Below, one piece after another: positions 49,376 to 58,267 of a stretch of 64,000 nt of DNA. The translations under genes were made by a program, and so were the position numbers. The stretch lies in assembly GCF_005517195.1 (NCBI RefSeq), contig NZ_CP040244.1:5102001-5166000 (forward strand), read 5' to 3'. The notes below the pieces were generated by a model, which saw only the letters and a list, made by a program, of their open reading frames with translations, did no database searches and was not told where the DNA came from. Source of the DNA: Streptomyces vilmorinianum. Lineage in GTDB: Bacteria; Actinomycetota; Actinomycetes; Streptomycetales; Streptomycetaceae. The stretch's first letter is position 1. Every line of letters starts with the position of its first letter.

Positions 49376-50710
49376 TCATCCTGCCAGGTAGCGCAGGGCG
49401 TACGACCTCCAGGGCCGCCAGGCCTCGGTGTCCGGAGCGCCCTCGGGGGCGACGTCGGGGTCGCCGAGGGCGCGCATCCGGATGACGGCGGCGTGGGCGG
49501 CGCCGACGCCGGGGACGGCGCGCAGGGCCCGCTCCGCCTCGTCGCGGTCGGCGCCCGGATCGAGGCGTACGGCCCCGGTGGCGAGCGCGGCGGCGAGCGG
49601 GCCGGCCACCGGGTGGCCGGTCAGGGCGGCGGGCTCGGGGAAGAGGTGGGTGAGGGTGCCGCAGGCGCTGTCCAGGGGGGTGCCGTGGCTCAGGACGAGC
49701 CGGGCCGCCTCCTCCGGCCCGGCCACGGTCCGTACCGCGAACTCCTCCGGGTCGGCCGCGCCGGGCGACCGTACGCCGGGGCGGGCCGCGATCCGCTCGG
49801 CGAGGCCCGGGTCGGCGCCGAGGCGTTCGGCGACCGCGTACGGGTCGGCGTCCAGGTCGAGGAGACGGCGCAGGCGCTGGACGGCGGTGGTCAGGTCGCG
49901 CAGGTCGGTCAGGTGGATGCGGGCTTCCAGCCAGGGACCGGGGGCGCGCTCGTCGACGGAGACGATGCCGGTGCCGTACGGGAGGCGGAGCGTACGGCGG
50001 TAGGTGCGGGCGCCGGGGGTGCCGAGCACCTCCTCGACGTGGGGCAGGGCCTCGGCGGCGAGGAGGTCGAAGACCTCGCGGGCGGCGTACGGGCCGCGGT
50101 GGGCGAGCCGTAGCGGCACCCCGGCGGCCCGCGCGGTGCGGGGGCCCGCGCCGGTGCCGGACTCGGTGCGCAGCTCGGAGGGGGTACGGGCGTAGATGCG
50201 GCGGATCGTGTCGTTGAACTGGCGCACGCTGGCGAAGCCGGACGCGAAGGCGATCTCCGTGACGGGGAGCCCGGTGGTCTGCAGGAGCAGCCGTGCGGTG
50301 TGCGCCCGCTGGGCGCGGGCGAGTGCGACGGGTCCCGCTCCGAGCTCGGCGGTGAGCTGCCGCTGCACCTGGCGGGCGCTGTAGCCGAGCCGCCCGGCGA
50401 GCCCCGGGACGCCCTCGCGGTCGACGACGCCGTCCCCGATCAGCCGCATGGCGCGCCCGACGACGTCGGCGCGGACGTTCCACTCGGCGGAGCCGGGCAC
50501 GGCGTCGGGCCGGCAGCGCCGGCAGGCGCGGAAGCCGTGGGCCTGGGCGGCGGCCGCGGTCGGAAAGAAGGTGACGTTCTTGCGCTTGGGTGTGACGGCG
50601 GGGCAGCTGGGCCGGCAGTAGATCCCGGTCGTCTCGACGGCGAAGAAGAACTCTCCGTCGAACCGGGCGTCCCGGCTGCTCACCGCCTGGTACCTGGTGT
50701 CCTCGTCCAT
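49376..50710 (-). CDS. Ada-AlkA fusion: methyl-phosphotriester sensor with 3-methyladenine glycosylase
   Basis: A 444-aa alkylation-repair protein. The N-terminal Ada zinc domain has Cys32, 36, 63 and 66, the exact 4-27-3 spacing of E. coli Ada Cys38/42/69/72, where Cys38 accepts methyl groups. An AraC-type HTH (residues about 85-190) follows, then the AlkA N-domain and the HhH-GPD glycosylase domain (VPGVGAAHAAVIRMRALGDPD, with the catalytic Asp in GDPD). It thus can both sense and remove alkylation. No clear RBS; start at 50710 or GTG 50713. The acetyltransferase follows in a coupled position. Confidence 0.9.
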   Translation of the reverse strand: MDEDTRYQAVSSRDARFDGEFFFAVETTGIYCRPSCPAVTPKRKNVTFFPTAAAAQAHGFRACRRCRPDAVPGSAEWNVRADVVGRAMRLIGDGVVDREGVPGLAGRLGYSARQVQRQLTAELGAGPVALARAQRAHTARLLLQTTGLPVTEIAFASGFASVRQFNDTIRRIYARTPSELRTESGTGAGPRTARAAGVPLRLAHRGPYAAREVFDLLAAEALPHVEEVLGTPGARTYRRTLRLPYGTGIVSVDERAPGPWLEARIHLTDLRDLTTAVQRLRRLLDLDADPYAVAERLGADPGLAERIAARPGVRSPGAADPEEFAVRTVAGPEEAARLVLSHGTPLDSACGTLTHLFPEPAALTGHPVAGPLAAALATGAVRLDPGADRDEAERALRAVPGVGAAHAAVIRMRALGDPDVAPEGAPDTEAWRPWRSYALRYLAG

Positions 50711-50801
50711 CACGAGATCCAGTGTGCGGGAGCCCCGGGTGCTCGGCTGGCGGTTTTCGGACACCGCGCTGCCCCGGGGTCCCCGCAGCGGGACCGACGG
50801 C

Positions 50802-51923
50802 CTACCAGCCCGAGTGCCGCGCGCCGCCGCCGCCGCGCTTGGCCTCCAGCGCGGCACGCCCCTCCGCTCCCTTGCGCTTCCAGTCCTTGAGGATCTCGGC
50901 GCGCAGGCGGGCGTCCGTCTTGGCGACGATGCGCTGGTTCTCGCGCAGGAGCTTGCGGTAGCTCTCCAGCCGCCGCACCGGCAGGGAACCGTCCTCGACC
51001 GCGGCCGTCACCGCGCAGCCGGGCTCCGCCTCGTGGGCGCAGTCGTGGAAGCGGCAGTCCGCGGCGAGGCTCTCGATCTCCGAGAAGACCTGGCCGACGC
51101 CGGTCTCGGCGTCCCAGAGCCCGACGCCGCGCAGTCCGGGGGTGTCGATGAGGACGCCACCCCCGGGGAGCAGGAGCAGGTTGCGGGTGGTCGTGGTGTG
51201 GCGGCCCTTGCCGTCCACGTCACGGGCGGCCTGGACGGTCATCACGTCCTCGCCGAGGAGGGTGTTGGCGAGCGTGGACTTCCCGGCCCCTGAGGCCCCG
51301 AGCAGTACGCTCGTCCCACCCGCCACGACGGCGGCGAGGACATCGAGTCCCTCGCCGGTGGCGGAGCTGACGGGCAGCACCTGCACGCCCGGCGCGACGG
51401 TCTCCACGTCCTGGACCAGGTAGGAGAGCCCGACGGGGTCGGGAACGAGGTCGGCCTTGCTGAGCACGACGAGCGGCTGGGCGCCCGACTCCCAGGCCAG
51501 GGCGAGGAAGCGCTCGACGCGGCCGAGGTCCAGCTCGACGGCGAGCGAGACGGTGATGATCGCGTGGTCGACGTTGGCGGCGAGGATCTGGCCCTCGGAC
51601 CGCTTGGACGACGTGGACCGCGCGAAAGCGGTACGGCGCGGCAGCAGTGTCCGTACGTACCGGGGATCGCCGTCGGGGTCGACGGCGGCCCAGTCTCCCG
51701 TGCAGACCACCTTCAGCGGGTCGCGGGGAACGACGAACTCGGTGTCGGCGCGGACGATGCCACGGGGTGTGGCGAGATCGCACTGACCCCGGTCGACACG
51801 CAGGACACGGCCGGGCAGCAGCCCCTGCGCCGCGTAGGGGGCGAACTCCGCTTCCCAGTTCTCGTCCCAGCCGTAGGGAGCGAGAGCGTGCGAAGCCGAA
51901 GTCCGAGGAGAAGAGAAAGACAA
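50802..51923 (-). CDS. rsgA: Ribosome small subunit-dependent GTPase RsgA
   Basis: A 373-aa circularly permuted GTPase acting in 30S subunit maturation. After an N-terminal OB fold come G4 (VVLSKADLV), then G1 (LLGASGAGKSTLANTLLG), G2/G3 (TTTTRNLLLLPGGGVLIDTPG), and a C-terminal zinc domain with CRFHDCAHEAEPGC. TTG 51923 is chosen: GAAGGG lies 7 nt upstream and the start of the protein matches other streptomycete RsgA proteins. A 23-codon ORF lies 66 bp upstream on the same transcript. No aroA gene is adjacent, unlike the usual rsgA locus. Confidence 0.92.
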   Translation of the reverse strand: MSFSSPRTSASHALAPYGWDENWEAEFAPYAAQGLLPGRVLRVDRGQCDLATPRGIVRADTEFVVPRDPLKVVCTGDWAAVDPDGDPRYVRTLLPRRTAFARSTSSKRSEGQILAANVDHAIITVSLAVELDLGRVERFLALAWESGAQPLVVLSKADLVPDPVGLSYLVQDVETVAPGVQVLPVSSATGEGLDVLAAVVAGGTSVLLGASGAGKSTLANTLLGEDVMTVQAARDVDGKGRHTTTTRNLLLLPGGGVLIDTPGLRGVGLWDAETGVGQVFSEIESLAADCRFHDCAHEAEPGCAVTAAVEDGSLPVRRLESYRKLLRENQRIVAKTDARLRAEILKDWKRKGAEGRAALEAKRGGGGARHSGW

Positions 51924-51989
51924 GGGGTGACCCTTCACAAGGGTGGCCCCGGCACGCGCCGCCACGGACGCGCAGAAGGAAAGGGAAGG

Positions 51990-52061
51990 TCAGCCGGAGA
52001 CCACGGAGGTGGAGTTGATGAACTTCTGGGTGAGGGCAGGGCCCGTCGTCATGACAGCCAT
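51990..52061 (-). CDS. 23-codon upstream ORF (leader peptide candidate) of rsgA
   Basis: Begins MAVMTTGP and ends NSTSVVSG. It has a canonical AGGAG 9 nt before the ATG and 21 of 23 third positions are G or C, so it looks translated. It ends 66 bp before the rsgA TTG. The promoter at 52133-52163 and a small GC hairpin precede it. Either a regulatory leader peptide (sensing ribosome or translation state) or a small protein of its own. Confidence 0.6.
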   Translation of the reverse strand: MAVMTTGPALTQKFINSTSVVSG

Positions 52062-52132
52062 CGGTCACACCTCCTGAGTCACACAGCACGCTCGACTGAC
52101 CACAGCGGCCTCGGCCGCCGGGAACAACGGGA

Positions 52133-52163
52133 ACCCTAGCCGCGGGTTCCGGCGGGGCGCCAA
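52133..52163 (-). promoter_or_regulatory. Candidate promoter of the leader ORF-rsgA transcript
   Basis: TTGGCG (52163-52158) and TAGGGT (52138-52133), 19 bp apart on the minus strand. A start near 52126 gives a leader with a GCGGC-CGAG-GCCGC hairpin before the 23-codon ORF. Confidence 0.55.
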
Positions 52164-52190
52164 CTCTTTTTTCGGGCCGGCGCCGGCGGC

Positions 52191-52991
52191 TCACTCCGGC
52201 GGGTGGGTGCGCAGCCAGTCGGCCCAGGTGACCGTGCCCCGGTTGCCGTGAGGGCAGGTCAGGTCGCGGGCCGCCCGCTCGACCGCGGAGGGCACGGGGA
52301 CCCTCAGCACGCGTCGTCGCCTGCCGCGGATCCGCTGCCACTGCGCGAGGAGTTCGCCGAGTGTGAGTACCTCGGGCCCGCCGAAGTCCGTGCACTGTCC
52401 GCCGGGGCCGTCGGCGACGCGCTGGACCAGGTGGTCCGCGAAGTCGCCCGAGTCCGCCGGCTGGGTCCGCAGTTCGGTGGGCAGCAGCACCACGGGGAGC
52501 CGGGCCGCCTTGCCCAGCATCCGGTCGGTCAGCCAGTGGAACTGGGTGGCCCGCAGGATCGACCAGGGCACCTTGCCGGTGCGTACCAGTTCCTCGGCGG
52601 TGTGTTTGACCTGCATGTACGGGACGCGGGCCCGGTCGACGCCGACGATGGACACATAGGCGAAGTGGCCCACGCCGGCCCGGTCGGCCGCTTCGAGCAG
52701 CCGGCGGGTGCCGTCGACGTCGACCTCCGGCGGGCTGCGCCAGAAGTCGGTCGGCAGGAGGTAGCCACGCTTGGCGGCGGGCGACAGCGTGGCCGCGTGA
52801 ACGACGATCTGCGCCCCGGACACCGCTGCCGCGATCCCCTCGCCGGTGGCGAGATCCCCGCGGATCCACTCCACATCGGGATCGGAGCCTGGGGAACGGG
52901 CGAGCACGCGGACGCGGTGGGTCGGCTTCAGCCGGGCGACCACATCCCGTCCCAGATGCCCGGTCCCGCCCGTGACCAGGACGGTTTCCAT
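52191..52991 (-). CDS. NmrA-like NAD(P)-binding protein
   Basis: A 266-aa atypical SDR. The Rossmann loop VLVTGGTGHLGRDVV opens the protein, with WIRGDLATGEGI, HAATLSP and a YVSIVGVD segment instead of the usual catalytic Tyr region, matching NmrA/SDR-a5-type sensors and reductases. ATG 52991 is chosen with GGAGG 8 nt upstream. Role unknown. Confidence 0.85.
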   Translation of the reverse strand: METVLVTGGTGHLGRDVVARLKPTHRVRVLARSPGSDPDVEWIRGDLATGEGIAAAVSGAQIVVHAATLSPAAKRGYLLPTDFWRSPPEVDVDGTRRLLEAADRAGVGHFAYVSIVGVDRARVPYMQVKHTAEELVRTGKVPWSILRATQFHWLTDRMLGKAARLPVVLLPTELRTQPADSGDFADHLVQRVADGPGGQCTDFGGPEVLTLGELLAQWQRIRGRRRRVLRVPVPSAVERAARDLTCPHGNRGTVTWADWLRTHPPE

Positions 52992-53144
52992 CGGCGGCAC
53001 CTCCGGATCGTTCAAGCCGGTCAGCTGCTCCGACTGTCTCACCTCGTCGGCGCACCGGCATGCCCACCGGCTTCCCCGCTCCTCCCTGCCCCGGCCGCCG
53101 TCACCCGTTCGGGCGAGGCGGGTGGGGAGCCCTCGCGGCCGCCC

Positions 53145-53738
53145 CTACAGCGGCGTGTCGTCGCCCGCCGCGAACGGGCCCCCATGGCCCGGGACGATCA
53201 CGTCCGACGCGGCCAGGACCCGGAGGCGGGAGGCGCGGTGGACGTCCCGGTCCGGGGCGACCGGGTCGTCGGTCGGGCCGTCCGGGCGCCACCAGAGGTC
53301 GCCGACGAAGGCGACCACGCCGTCGGCGGTGCCGGCGAGGAGCGTGATGTCCTCCGGGCTGTGGCCCGGGGTCCGGATCAGGCGCAGGGACGGTGTGAGT
53401 TCATGGCCCTCGGCGTCCCGGTCGGTCCACTGGTCGTGGCGGTACTCCGCCTTGTGGTCATGGACGCGCGCCCGGCCGAACAGGCCCACGTTCATGGTGT
53501 TGTCGGGGTGGTGGTGGCTCAGCACCACGTCGGTGATGTCGTCCGGGCCCAGGCCGAGTTCGGCGAGCGGACCGAGGATGCGGTCGCGGCTCGCCACCAT
53601 GCCCGGGTCGACGATCACATGCCGGTCGCCGTCGGAGACGTACGAGACGGTGGCGGCGACTCCCGGGCCCGTGGACAGGGTGTAACCGGTGGTCAGGACG
53701 GTGTACGTGGCGGTCTTGCCGCGTGGCTGGTCTGTCAT
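53145..53738 (-). CDS. Metallo-beta-lactamase-fold hydrolase
   Basis: A 197-aa single-domain MBL protein resembling MBLAC1. Metal ligands are visible in LSHHHPDNTMN (HxHxD with Asn in place of the last His), TPGHSPED, FVGDLWW and VPGHGG. The Asn substitution may alter the second metal site. GAGG precedes ATG 53738. It is divergent from the GlxA-type regulator, which may control it. Confidence 0.83.
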   Translation of the reverse strand: MTDQPRGKTATYTVLTTGYTLSTGPGVAATVSYVSDGDRHVIVDPGMVASRDRILGPLAELGLGPDDITDVVLSHHHPDNTMNVGLFGRARVHDHKAEYRHDQWTDRDAEGHELTPSLRLIRTPGHSPEDITLLAGTADGVVAFVGDLWWRPDGPTDDPVAPDRDVHRASRLRVLAASDVIVPGHGGPFAAGDDTPL

Positions 53739-53820
53739 GTCCCCAGCCTCGCCGGACGGAAGGCCGCCGACGAGTGGCCCTCCTGCCACCGATCGCGGGT
53801 TTTGTGCCACACTCCCCCGC

Positions 53821-54777
53821 ATGCCGCCGTTCCTGAGCGTCGCCGCCTACGCCCCGCCCCGCGTCGGCATGCTCGCCGTCGGTCTCGTCGCCGAGGTCTT
53901 CGACACCCGCGCCGCCGGACTGCCCCGGTTCGACTTCGCTCTCTGCACCGACCGGCCCGGGCAGGTCACCACCGACGTCGGGGTCCCGCTCGCCGTCGAG
54001 CACGGGCTCGACCGGATCGCGGCCGCCGATCTCGTACTCGCCCTGCCCTGGGCCGACTTCCGCACCCCGCCGCCGCCCGCCGTGCTCGACGCGTTCCGTG
54101 CCGCGCACGCGCGCGGAGCGCTGATCGGGGCGCACTGCGTCGGCGTGTTCGCGCTCGCCGCCGCCGGGCTGCTCGACGGCCTGCGGGCCACCACCCACTG
54201 GCGGTTCGCCGACCTGCTCTCCCGCCGCCACCCGTCCGTCACCGTCGAGGCGGACGCCCTGTACGTCGACGAGGGCCGGATCCTCACGGGCGCGGGCGCC
54301 GCCGCCGGGTTCGACCTCTGCCTGCATCTGCTGCGACGGGAGTACGGGGCGGCCGCCGCGAACGCCGCGGCCCGCGACCTCGTCCTGCCGCCGCACCGGG
54401 ACGGCGGGCAGGCCCAGTACCTGGCCGCGCCCGTCCCCGAGGACGGCGAGGACGAGCGGCTCGCGGACGTCCTCGCCTGGGCCCGCGCCCATCTCCACGA
54501 GCCGCTGCCCGTCGCGGAGTTGGCCCGGCGCGCGCTGATGAGCCGACGCTCCTTCGCCCGCCGGTTCACCGCCGCGACGGGTACGACGCCGCACGCCTGG
54601 GTGCTCGGCCTGCGGCTCGGCCGGGCGGAGGAGCTCCTGGAGACCACGGACCTGCCCGTCGAGGAGATCGCCCGGCTGGTCGGCTACGGCTCCGCGGCCG
54701 TCCTGCGCGAGCAGTTCGTCCGCCGCCGGGGCGTACCGCCCCGCACGTATCGCCGTACGTTCACGCGGACCTCGTAG
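53821..54777 (+). CDS. GlxA-type (DJ-1/AraC) transcriptional regulator
   Basis: A 318-aa regulator with an N-terminal DJ-1/PfpI-like domain (GAHCVGVFALAAAGLLDG, with Cys at the nucleophile elbow near residue 108) and a C-terminal AraC helix-turn-helix (VAELARRALMSRRSFARRF; VEEIARLVGYGSAAVLREQF). No RBS precedes the ATG; the mRNA may be leaderless with CACACT 7 nt upstream. Ligand unknown; the convergent MFS gene and the divergent MBL gene are possible targets. Confidence 0.88.
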   Translation: MPPFLSVAAYAPPRVGMLAVGLVAEVFDTRAAGLPRFDFALCTDRPGQVTTDVGVPLAVEHGLDRIAAADLVLALPWADFRTPPPPAVLDAFRAAHARGALIGAHCVGVFALAAAGLLDGLRATTHWRFADLLSRRHPSVTVEADALYVDEGRILTGAGAAAGFDLCLHLLRREYGAAAANAAARDLVLPPHRDGGQAQYLAAPVPEDGEDERLADVLAWARAHLHEPLPVAELARRALMSRRSFARRFTAATGTTPHAWVLGLRLGRAEELLETTDLPVEEIARLVGYGSAAVLREQFVRRRGVPPRTYRRTFTRTS

Positions 54778-54801
54778 ACGGGTCGAAGCGGCTGCGTACG
54801 G

Positions 54802-56070
54802 TCACGAGCGGGCGGAGGCCGGATGGGTCTCGTACATCCGCACCGCGACGAGGAGGCCGGATGCGGCGGTGAGGGCGGCGACGGCCCAGATCGCGGTCGT
54901 CAGGCCGTAGGCGCCGGCGAGGGCTCCGGCGAGGAGGGCGCCCACCGCGAAGCCGCCGTCGCGCCACAGGCGGTAGACACCGACGGCGCGCGCCCGCCAG
55001 GCGGGGTGGGCGACGTCGCCGATGACGGCGAGGAGGGTGGGGTAGACGAGCGCGGTGCCGATGCCGAGGAGGAGTTGGGCGAGCGCCCAGGGGCCGAAGG
55101 TGGTGGACAGGGCGACCAGCGCGATGGCGGCGGCCTGGAGGAGCATGCCGGCGGTGATGAGGTGTTTGCGGCCGATCCGGTCGGACCACCAGCCGGTCAG
55201 GAGTTGGCCCGCGCCCCAGACGGCGGGGTAGAGGGCGGCGAGGACGCCGATCCGGGCGATGGACAGACCGTGGGCGGCGAAGAGCAGGGGGAAGATGCCC
55301 CAGGCGAGGGCGTCGTTGAGGTTGTTGACCATCCCGGCCTGGCTGGCGGCGGACATGGCCTTGTCGGTGAAGCTGGTGCGGCGGGTGATGGCGGCGGTGG
55401 TCAGCGCGGTGTCGGCGGCGGACCCCACGGGGTGGCGGGCGGCCTCGGCACGCGCGTGTGCGCGGGTCTCGCGGACGACGAGGGTCGAGAGGCCGAGGCC
55501 GAGGGCGGCGTAGGCGGCGCCGAGGAGGAAGGGTTCGGGCCGGAGTCCGTAGTGGGTGGCGAGGGCGCCGGTGGCCAGGGAGGTGGCGGCGACCGCGACG
55601 TATCCGGCGGCCTCGTTGAAGCCCATCGCGAGTCCGCGCCGCCGCGGCCCGGCCAGGTCGATCTTCATGATGACCGTGGTGGACCAGGTCAGGCCCTGGG
55701 AGGCGCCGAGGAGGATGTTGGCGGCGACGATCCAGGCCCAGGTGGGCCCCCAGGCGAGCATGAGGGGCACGGGGAGCGCGAGGAGCCAGCCGGCGATGAG
55801 GACGGGCTTGCGGCCGTAGCGGTCGGAGAGCGTGCCGGCGAAGAAGTTGGTGGCGGCCTTGGTGGCTCCGAAGGCCAGGATGTACGTGAGGGAGAACGCG
55901 GAGGCGGCCAGGTGGAAGACCTGGTCGGCGAGGAGCGGCAGGACGACGCGCTCCTGGCCGAGCATGCCGCCGACCAGCGCGTTGACGGCGACGAGCAGGG
56001 CGAACTGCGCGAGGTTGGCGCGCAGTCCGAACCGGATGCCGTCGTGGTGGGTGGTGGTGCCGGCGCTCAC
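54802..56070 (-). CDS. MFS transporter
   Basis: A 422-aa 12-helix major facilitator protein with motif A in loop 2-3 (GTLSDRYGRKPVLIAGW) and again in loop 8-9 (WWSDRIGRKHLITAG). GTG 56070 overlaps the stop of the persulfide dioxygenase gene in GTGA, so it is coupled and GGAGGAAGGAGC precedes it. Context suggests export of sulfite, thiosulfate or a related sulfur compound, but substrate cannot be read from sequence. Confidence 0.87.
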   Translation of the reverse strand: MSAGTTTHHDGIRFGLRANLAQFALLVAVNALVGGMLGQERVVLPLLADQVFHLAASAFSLTYILAFGATKAATNFFAGTLSDRYGRKPVLIAGWLLALPVPLMLAWGPTWAWIVAANILLGASQGLTWSTTVIMKIDLAGPRRRGLAMGFNEAAGYVAVAATSLATGALATHYGLRPEPFLLGAAYAALGLGLSTLVVRETRAHARAEAARHPVGSAADTALTTAAITRRTSFTDKAMSAASQAGMVNNLNDALAWGIFPLLFAAHGLSIARIGVLAALYPAVWGAGQLLTGWWSDRIGRKHLITAGMLLQAAAIALVALSTTFGPWALAQLLLGIGTALVYPTLLAVIGDVAHPAWRARAVGVYRLWRDGGFAVGALLAGALAGAYGLTTAIWAVAALTAASGLLVAVRMYETHPASARS

Positions 56071-57431
56071 GCTCCTTCCTCCAGCGGACGTCCGGTGGCC
56101 CGCGCCCAGTCGCCGGGCCCGCCGGCGAGGACCGCGAGGCCGTCGTGTCCGGCGCGCCGCAGGAGGCTGGCCGCGGTCATCGCGCGCTCGCCGTGCGCGC
56201 AGGCCACGACCGCGCCGGCCGGGGCGTCGTCGGTACGGGCGGGCAGCCGGCCCAGTTCGATGCCGGTCGCGCCGGGGATGTGCCCGGCGACGTGCTCCGA
56301 GCGCTGCCGGATGTCGAGGACGGGGCGGTCGCCGATGCGGTCGGCGGTGAGGAGGTCGAGCGTCCGCACTTCCCCTCCCGCGGCGGTCCAGGCGGGCATG
56401 GGGAGGTGGCCGGCCAGCCGTTCGTATCCGATCTTCAGTGCCTGCCAGGCGAGTTCGTCCAGATCCTGCCCCGGGGCGGTGAGGAAGACGAGCGGGGCGT
56501 CGTCGGGCAGCAGCCACCCCAGCCAGGTGGCGAACTGGGCGCGCAGGGCGATCGAGAGCGCGCCGGGGACGTGTCCCGCGGCGAAGTCCGCGATGGGGCG
56601 TACGTCGACGAGGTGAGCGCCCTGGCCGGCGAGGGCCCGCACCTCGTCCGGGGTGAGCGTGGCGAGCGCGAGCCCGGGGGCGGCGGGGAGGACGGCGGGG
56701 CCGCGGCGGTTGCGCTCCGCCAGGCGGTCGAAGTAGGCGGGGTAGGTGCCGAGGCTGCCCAGCAACTCCCGTACGAAGGTGTCCTCGTCGGGTGCGGCGA
56801 GCAGCGGGTTGGTCCGGCGCTCGGCGCCGATGGTGCTGGTGCGCTCCGAGCGCGGCGGGGCGGAGCAGAAGGAGCCGGCGCCGTGCGTGGGCCAGACGGC
56901 TGTCGCGTCGGGCAGCTCGGCCAGTCGCCCGAGCGAGCGGTACTGGGCGCGGGCCAGCTCCTCGGCGCGGTCGGCGCCCAGCAGGTCGGTGCGGGCGGCG
57001 GCGCCCACGATCAGGGAGCCGCCGGTGAACACCCCGAGTTCACGGGCGCCGTCCAGGAGCAGGAAGGCGAGGTGCTCGTCCGTGTGGCCGGGGGTGGCGA
57101 GCGCCCGCAGGGTCAGCCCGCCGAGGTCGACCTCGTCGCCGTCGGCCAGCGCGCGGTGGGGGAAGGCCCGTCTGCCGGCGGCGGAGGCGAGGACGGTGGC
57201 CCCGTCGTCGTGGGCGAGCTGGACGGCGCCGGAGAGGAAGTCGGCGTGCAGGTGGGTGTCGATCGCGTACGCGACCGTCAGCCCGCGTTTGTCGGCGACC
57301 GCGCGCAGGGCGCGCAGGTCCCGGCTCGCGTCGACGGCCAGGGCGCGGCCGTCGCCGAGGTCGACGAGGTAGGCACTGTTGCCGAGCCCCTTGTCGACGA
57401 GCGGTGTCAGATGATCGTCGGCGAAGTCCAT
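56067..57431 (-). CDS. Persulfide dioxygenase-like MBL protein fused to two rhodanese domains
   Basis: A 454-aa protein. The N-terminal MBL domain (residues about 1-240) has THLHADFLSG and TPGHTDEH, as in ETHE1-type persulfide dioxygenases. Two rhodanese domains follow: the first loop lacks Cys (FLTAPGQDLDE) and is probably inactive; the second has the active loop CAHGERA near residue 418. It likely oxidises glutathione- or mycothiol-persulfide and transfers sulfur. ATG 57431 is chosen with GGAGG 6 nt upstream. Divergent from an ArsR-rhodanese regulator. Confidence 0.88.
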   Translation of the reverse strand: MDFADDHLTPLVDKGLGNSAYLVDLGDGRALAVDASRDLRALRAVADKRGLTVAYAIDTHLHADFLSGAVQLAHDDGATVLASAAGRRAFPHRALADGDEVDLGGLTLRALATPGHTDEHLAFLLLDGARELGVFTGGSLIVGAAARTDLLGADRAEELARAQYRSLGRLAELPDATAVWPTHGAGSFCSAPPRSERTSTIGAERRTNPLLAAPDEDTFVRELLGSLGTYPAYFDRLAERNRRGPAVLPAAPGLALATLTPDEVRALAGQGAHLVDVRPIADFAAGHVPGALSIALRAQFATWLGWLLPDDAPLVFLTAPGQDLDELAWQALKIGYERLAGHLPMPAWTAAGGEVRTLDLLTADRIGDRPVLDIRQRSEHVAGHIPGATGIELGRLPARTDDAPAGAVVACAHGERAMTAASLLRRAGHDGLAVLAGGPGDWARATGRPLEEGA

Positions 57432-57496
57432 GGCGTCCTCCACTGGGCGGCACTGGCCGGCACGGGGCGGGGTCGCTTCAACCCCCACCTCCTAGA

Positions 57497-57514
57497 TACA
57501 ATATTCCATGGATT
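57497..57514. promoter_or_regulatory. Promoter and candidate operator of the sulfur module
   Basis: TACAAT (57497-57502) is a good -10 for the regulator gene. It is followed by ATTCCATGGATT (57503-57514), a palindrome with one mismatch, and the TCCAT/ATGGA pair at 57505-57520. This AT-rich island is shared with the divergent gene. Confidence 0.55.
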
Positions 57515-57535
57515 TATGGAGAAGAGGTATTCGGC

Positions 57536-58204
57536 ATGGGAGACCCGGCACGCAAAGCCGCGCTGTACGAGGCTTTCGCCCGCACCGGCAAGGCGCTGAG
57601 CAGCGGAAAGCGTCTGGAGCTGCTCGATCTGCTCGCCCAGGGAGAGCGGCCGGTGGACGCGCTCGCCAGGGCCGCCGGGCTGAACCTGACCACGGCCTCG
57701 GCCCACCTGCAGACCCTCAAGCAGGCCGGCCTCGTCGCCACCCGCCGCGACGGCGTACGCATCCACTACCGGCTCGCCGGGAACGATGTGGCCGCCCTCT
57801 ACGCCCTGCTCCGCCAGGTCGCCCGCAACCACCAGGACGCCGTCGAACCCGCCCGCAGCGCCTACCTGGGCGCCGAGGACTCCGAGGCGATCGACCGCGA
57901 CGACCTGATCGCCCGCGCCCGCTCCGGCGAGGTCGTCGTCCTCGACGTCCGCCCCGCCGAGGAGTACGCGGCCGGCCACATCCCCGGCGCCCTGTCCATC
58001 CCGGTCGAGGAGCTCGCCGACCGCGTGGCCGAACTCCCCGAGGACACGGAGGTCGTCGCCTACTGCCGTGGCGCCTACTGCGTCCTCGCCCACGACGCCG
58101 TCCGCCTCCTCCACGCGCGCGGGCGCAGGGCCGTACGCCTGACCGACGGCATGCTGGAGTGGCGCCTGGCCGAGCTGCCGGTGGACACGGAGGCCGCCGC
58201 CTGA
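57536..58204 (+). CDS. ArsR-type repressor fused to a rhodanese domain
   Basis: A 222-aa protein. Residues 1-90 are an ArsR winged helix (TTASAHLQTLKQAGLVATRR); residues 125-222 are a rhodanese domain with VVAYCRGAYCVLAHDA, whose two Cys could form or sense persulfides. It is likely a sulfur-stress sensor whose catalytic-type domain replaces the metal site of other ArsR proteins, and it is divergent from the persulfide dioxygenase. ATG 57536 is preceded by GAAGAGG. Confidence 0.88.
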   Translation: MGDPARKAALYEAFARTGKALSSGKRLELLDLLAQGERPVDALARAAGLNLTTASAHLQTLKQAGLVATRRDGVRIHYRLAGNDVAALYALLRQVARNHQDAVEPARSAYLGAEDSEAIDRDDLIARARSGEVVVLDVRPAEEYAAGHIPGALSIPVEELADRVAELPEDTEVVAYCRGAYCVLAHDAVRLLHARGRRAVRLTDGMLEWRLAELPVDTEAAA

Positions 58205-58214
58205 TCGCAGACGG

Positions 58215-58247
58215 GCCCCGGCCCTCCACGGACGGACGGACCGGGGC
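58215..58247 (+). terminator. Hairpin after the ArsR-rhodanese gene
   Basis: GCCCCGG and CCGGGGC arms, 19-base loop, 11 bp after the stop. Confidence 0.45.
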
Positions 58248-58267
58248 AGGACGACGAGTCCGCGCGC

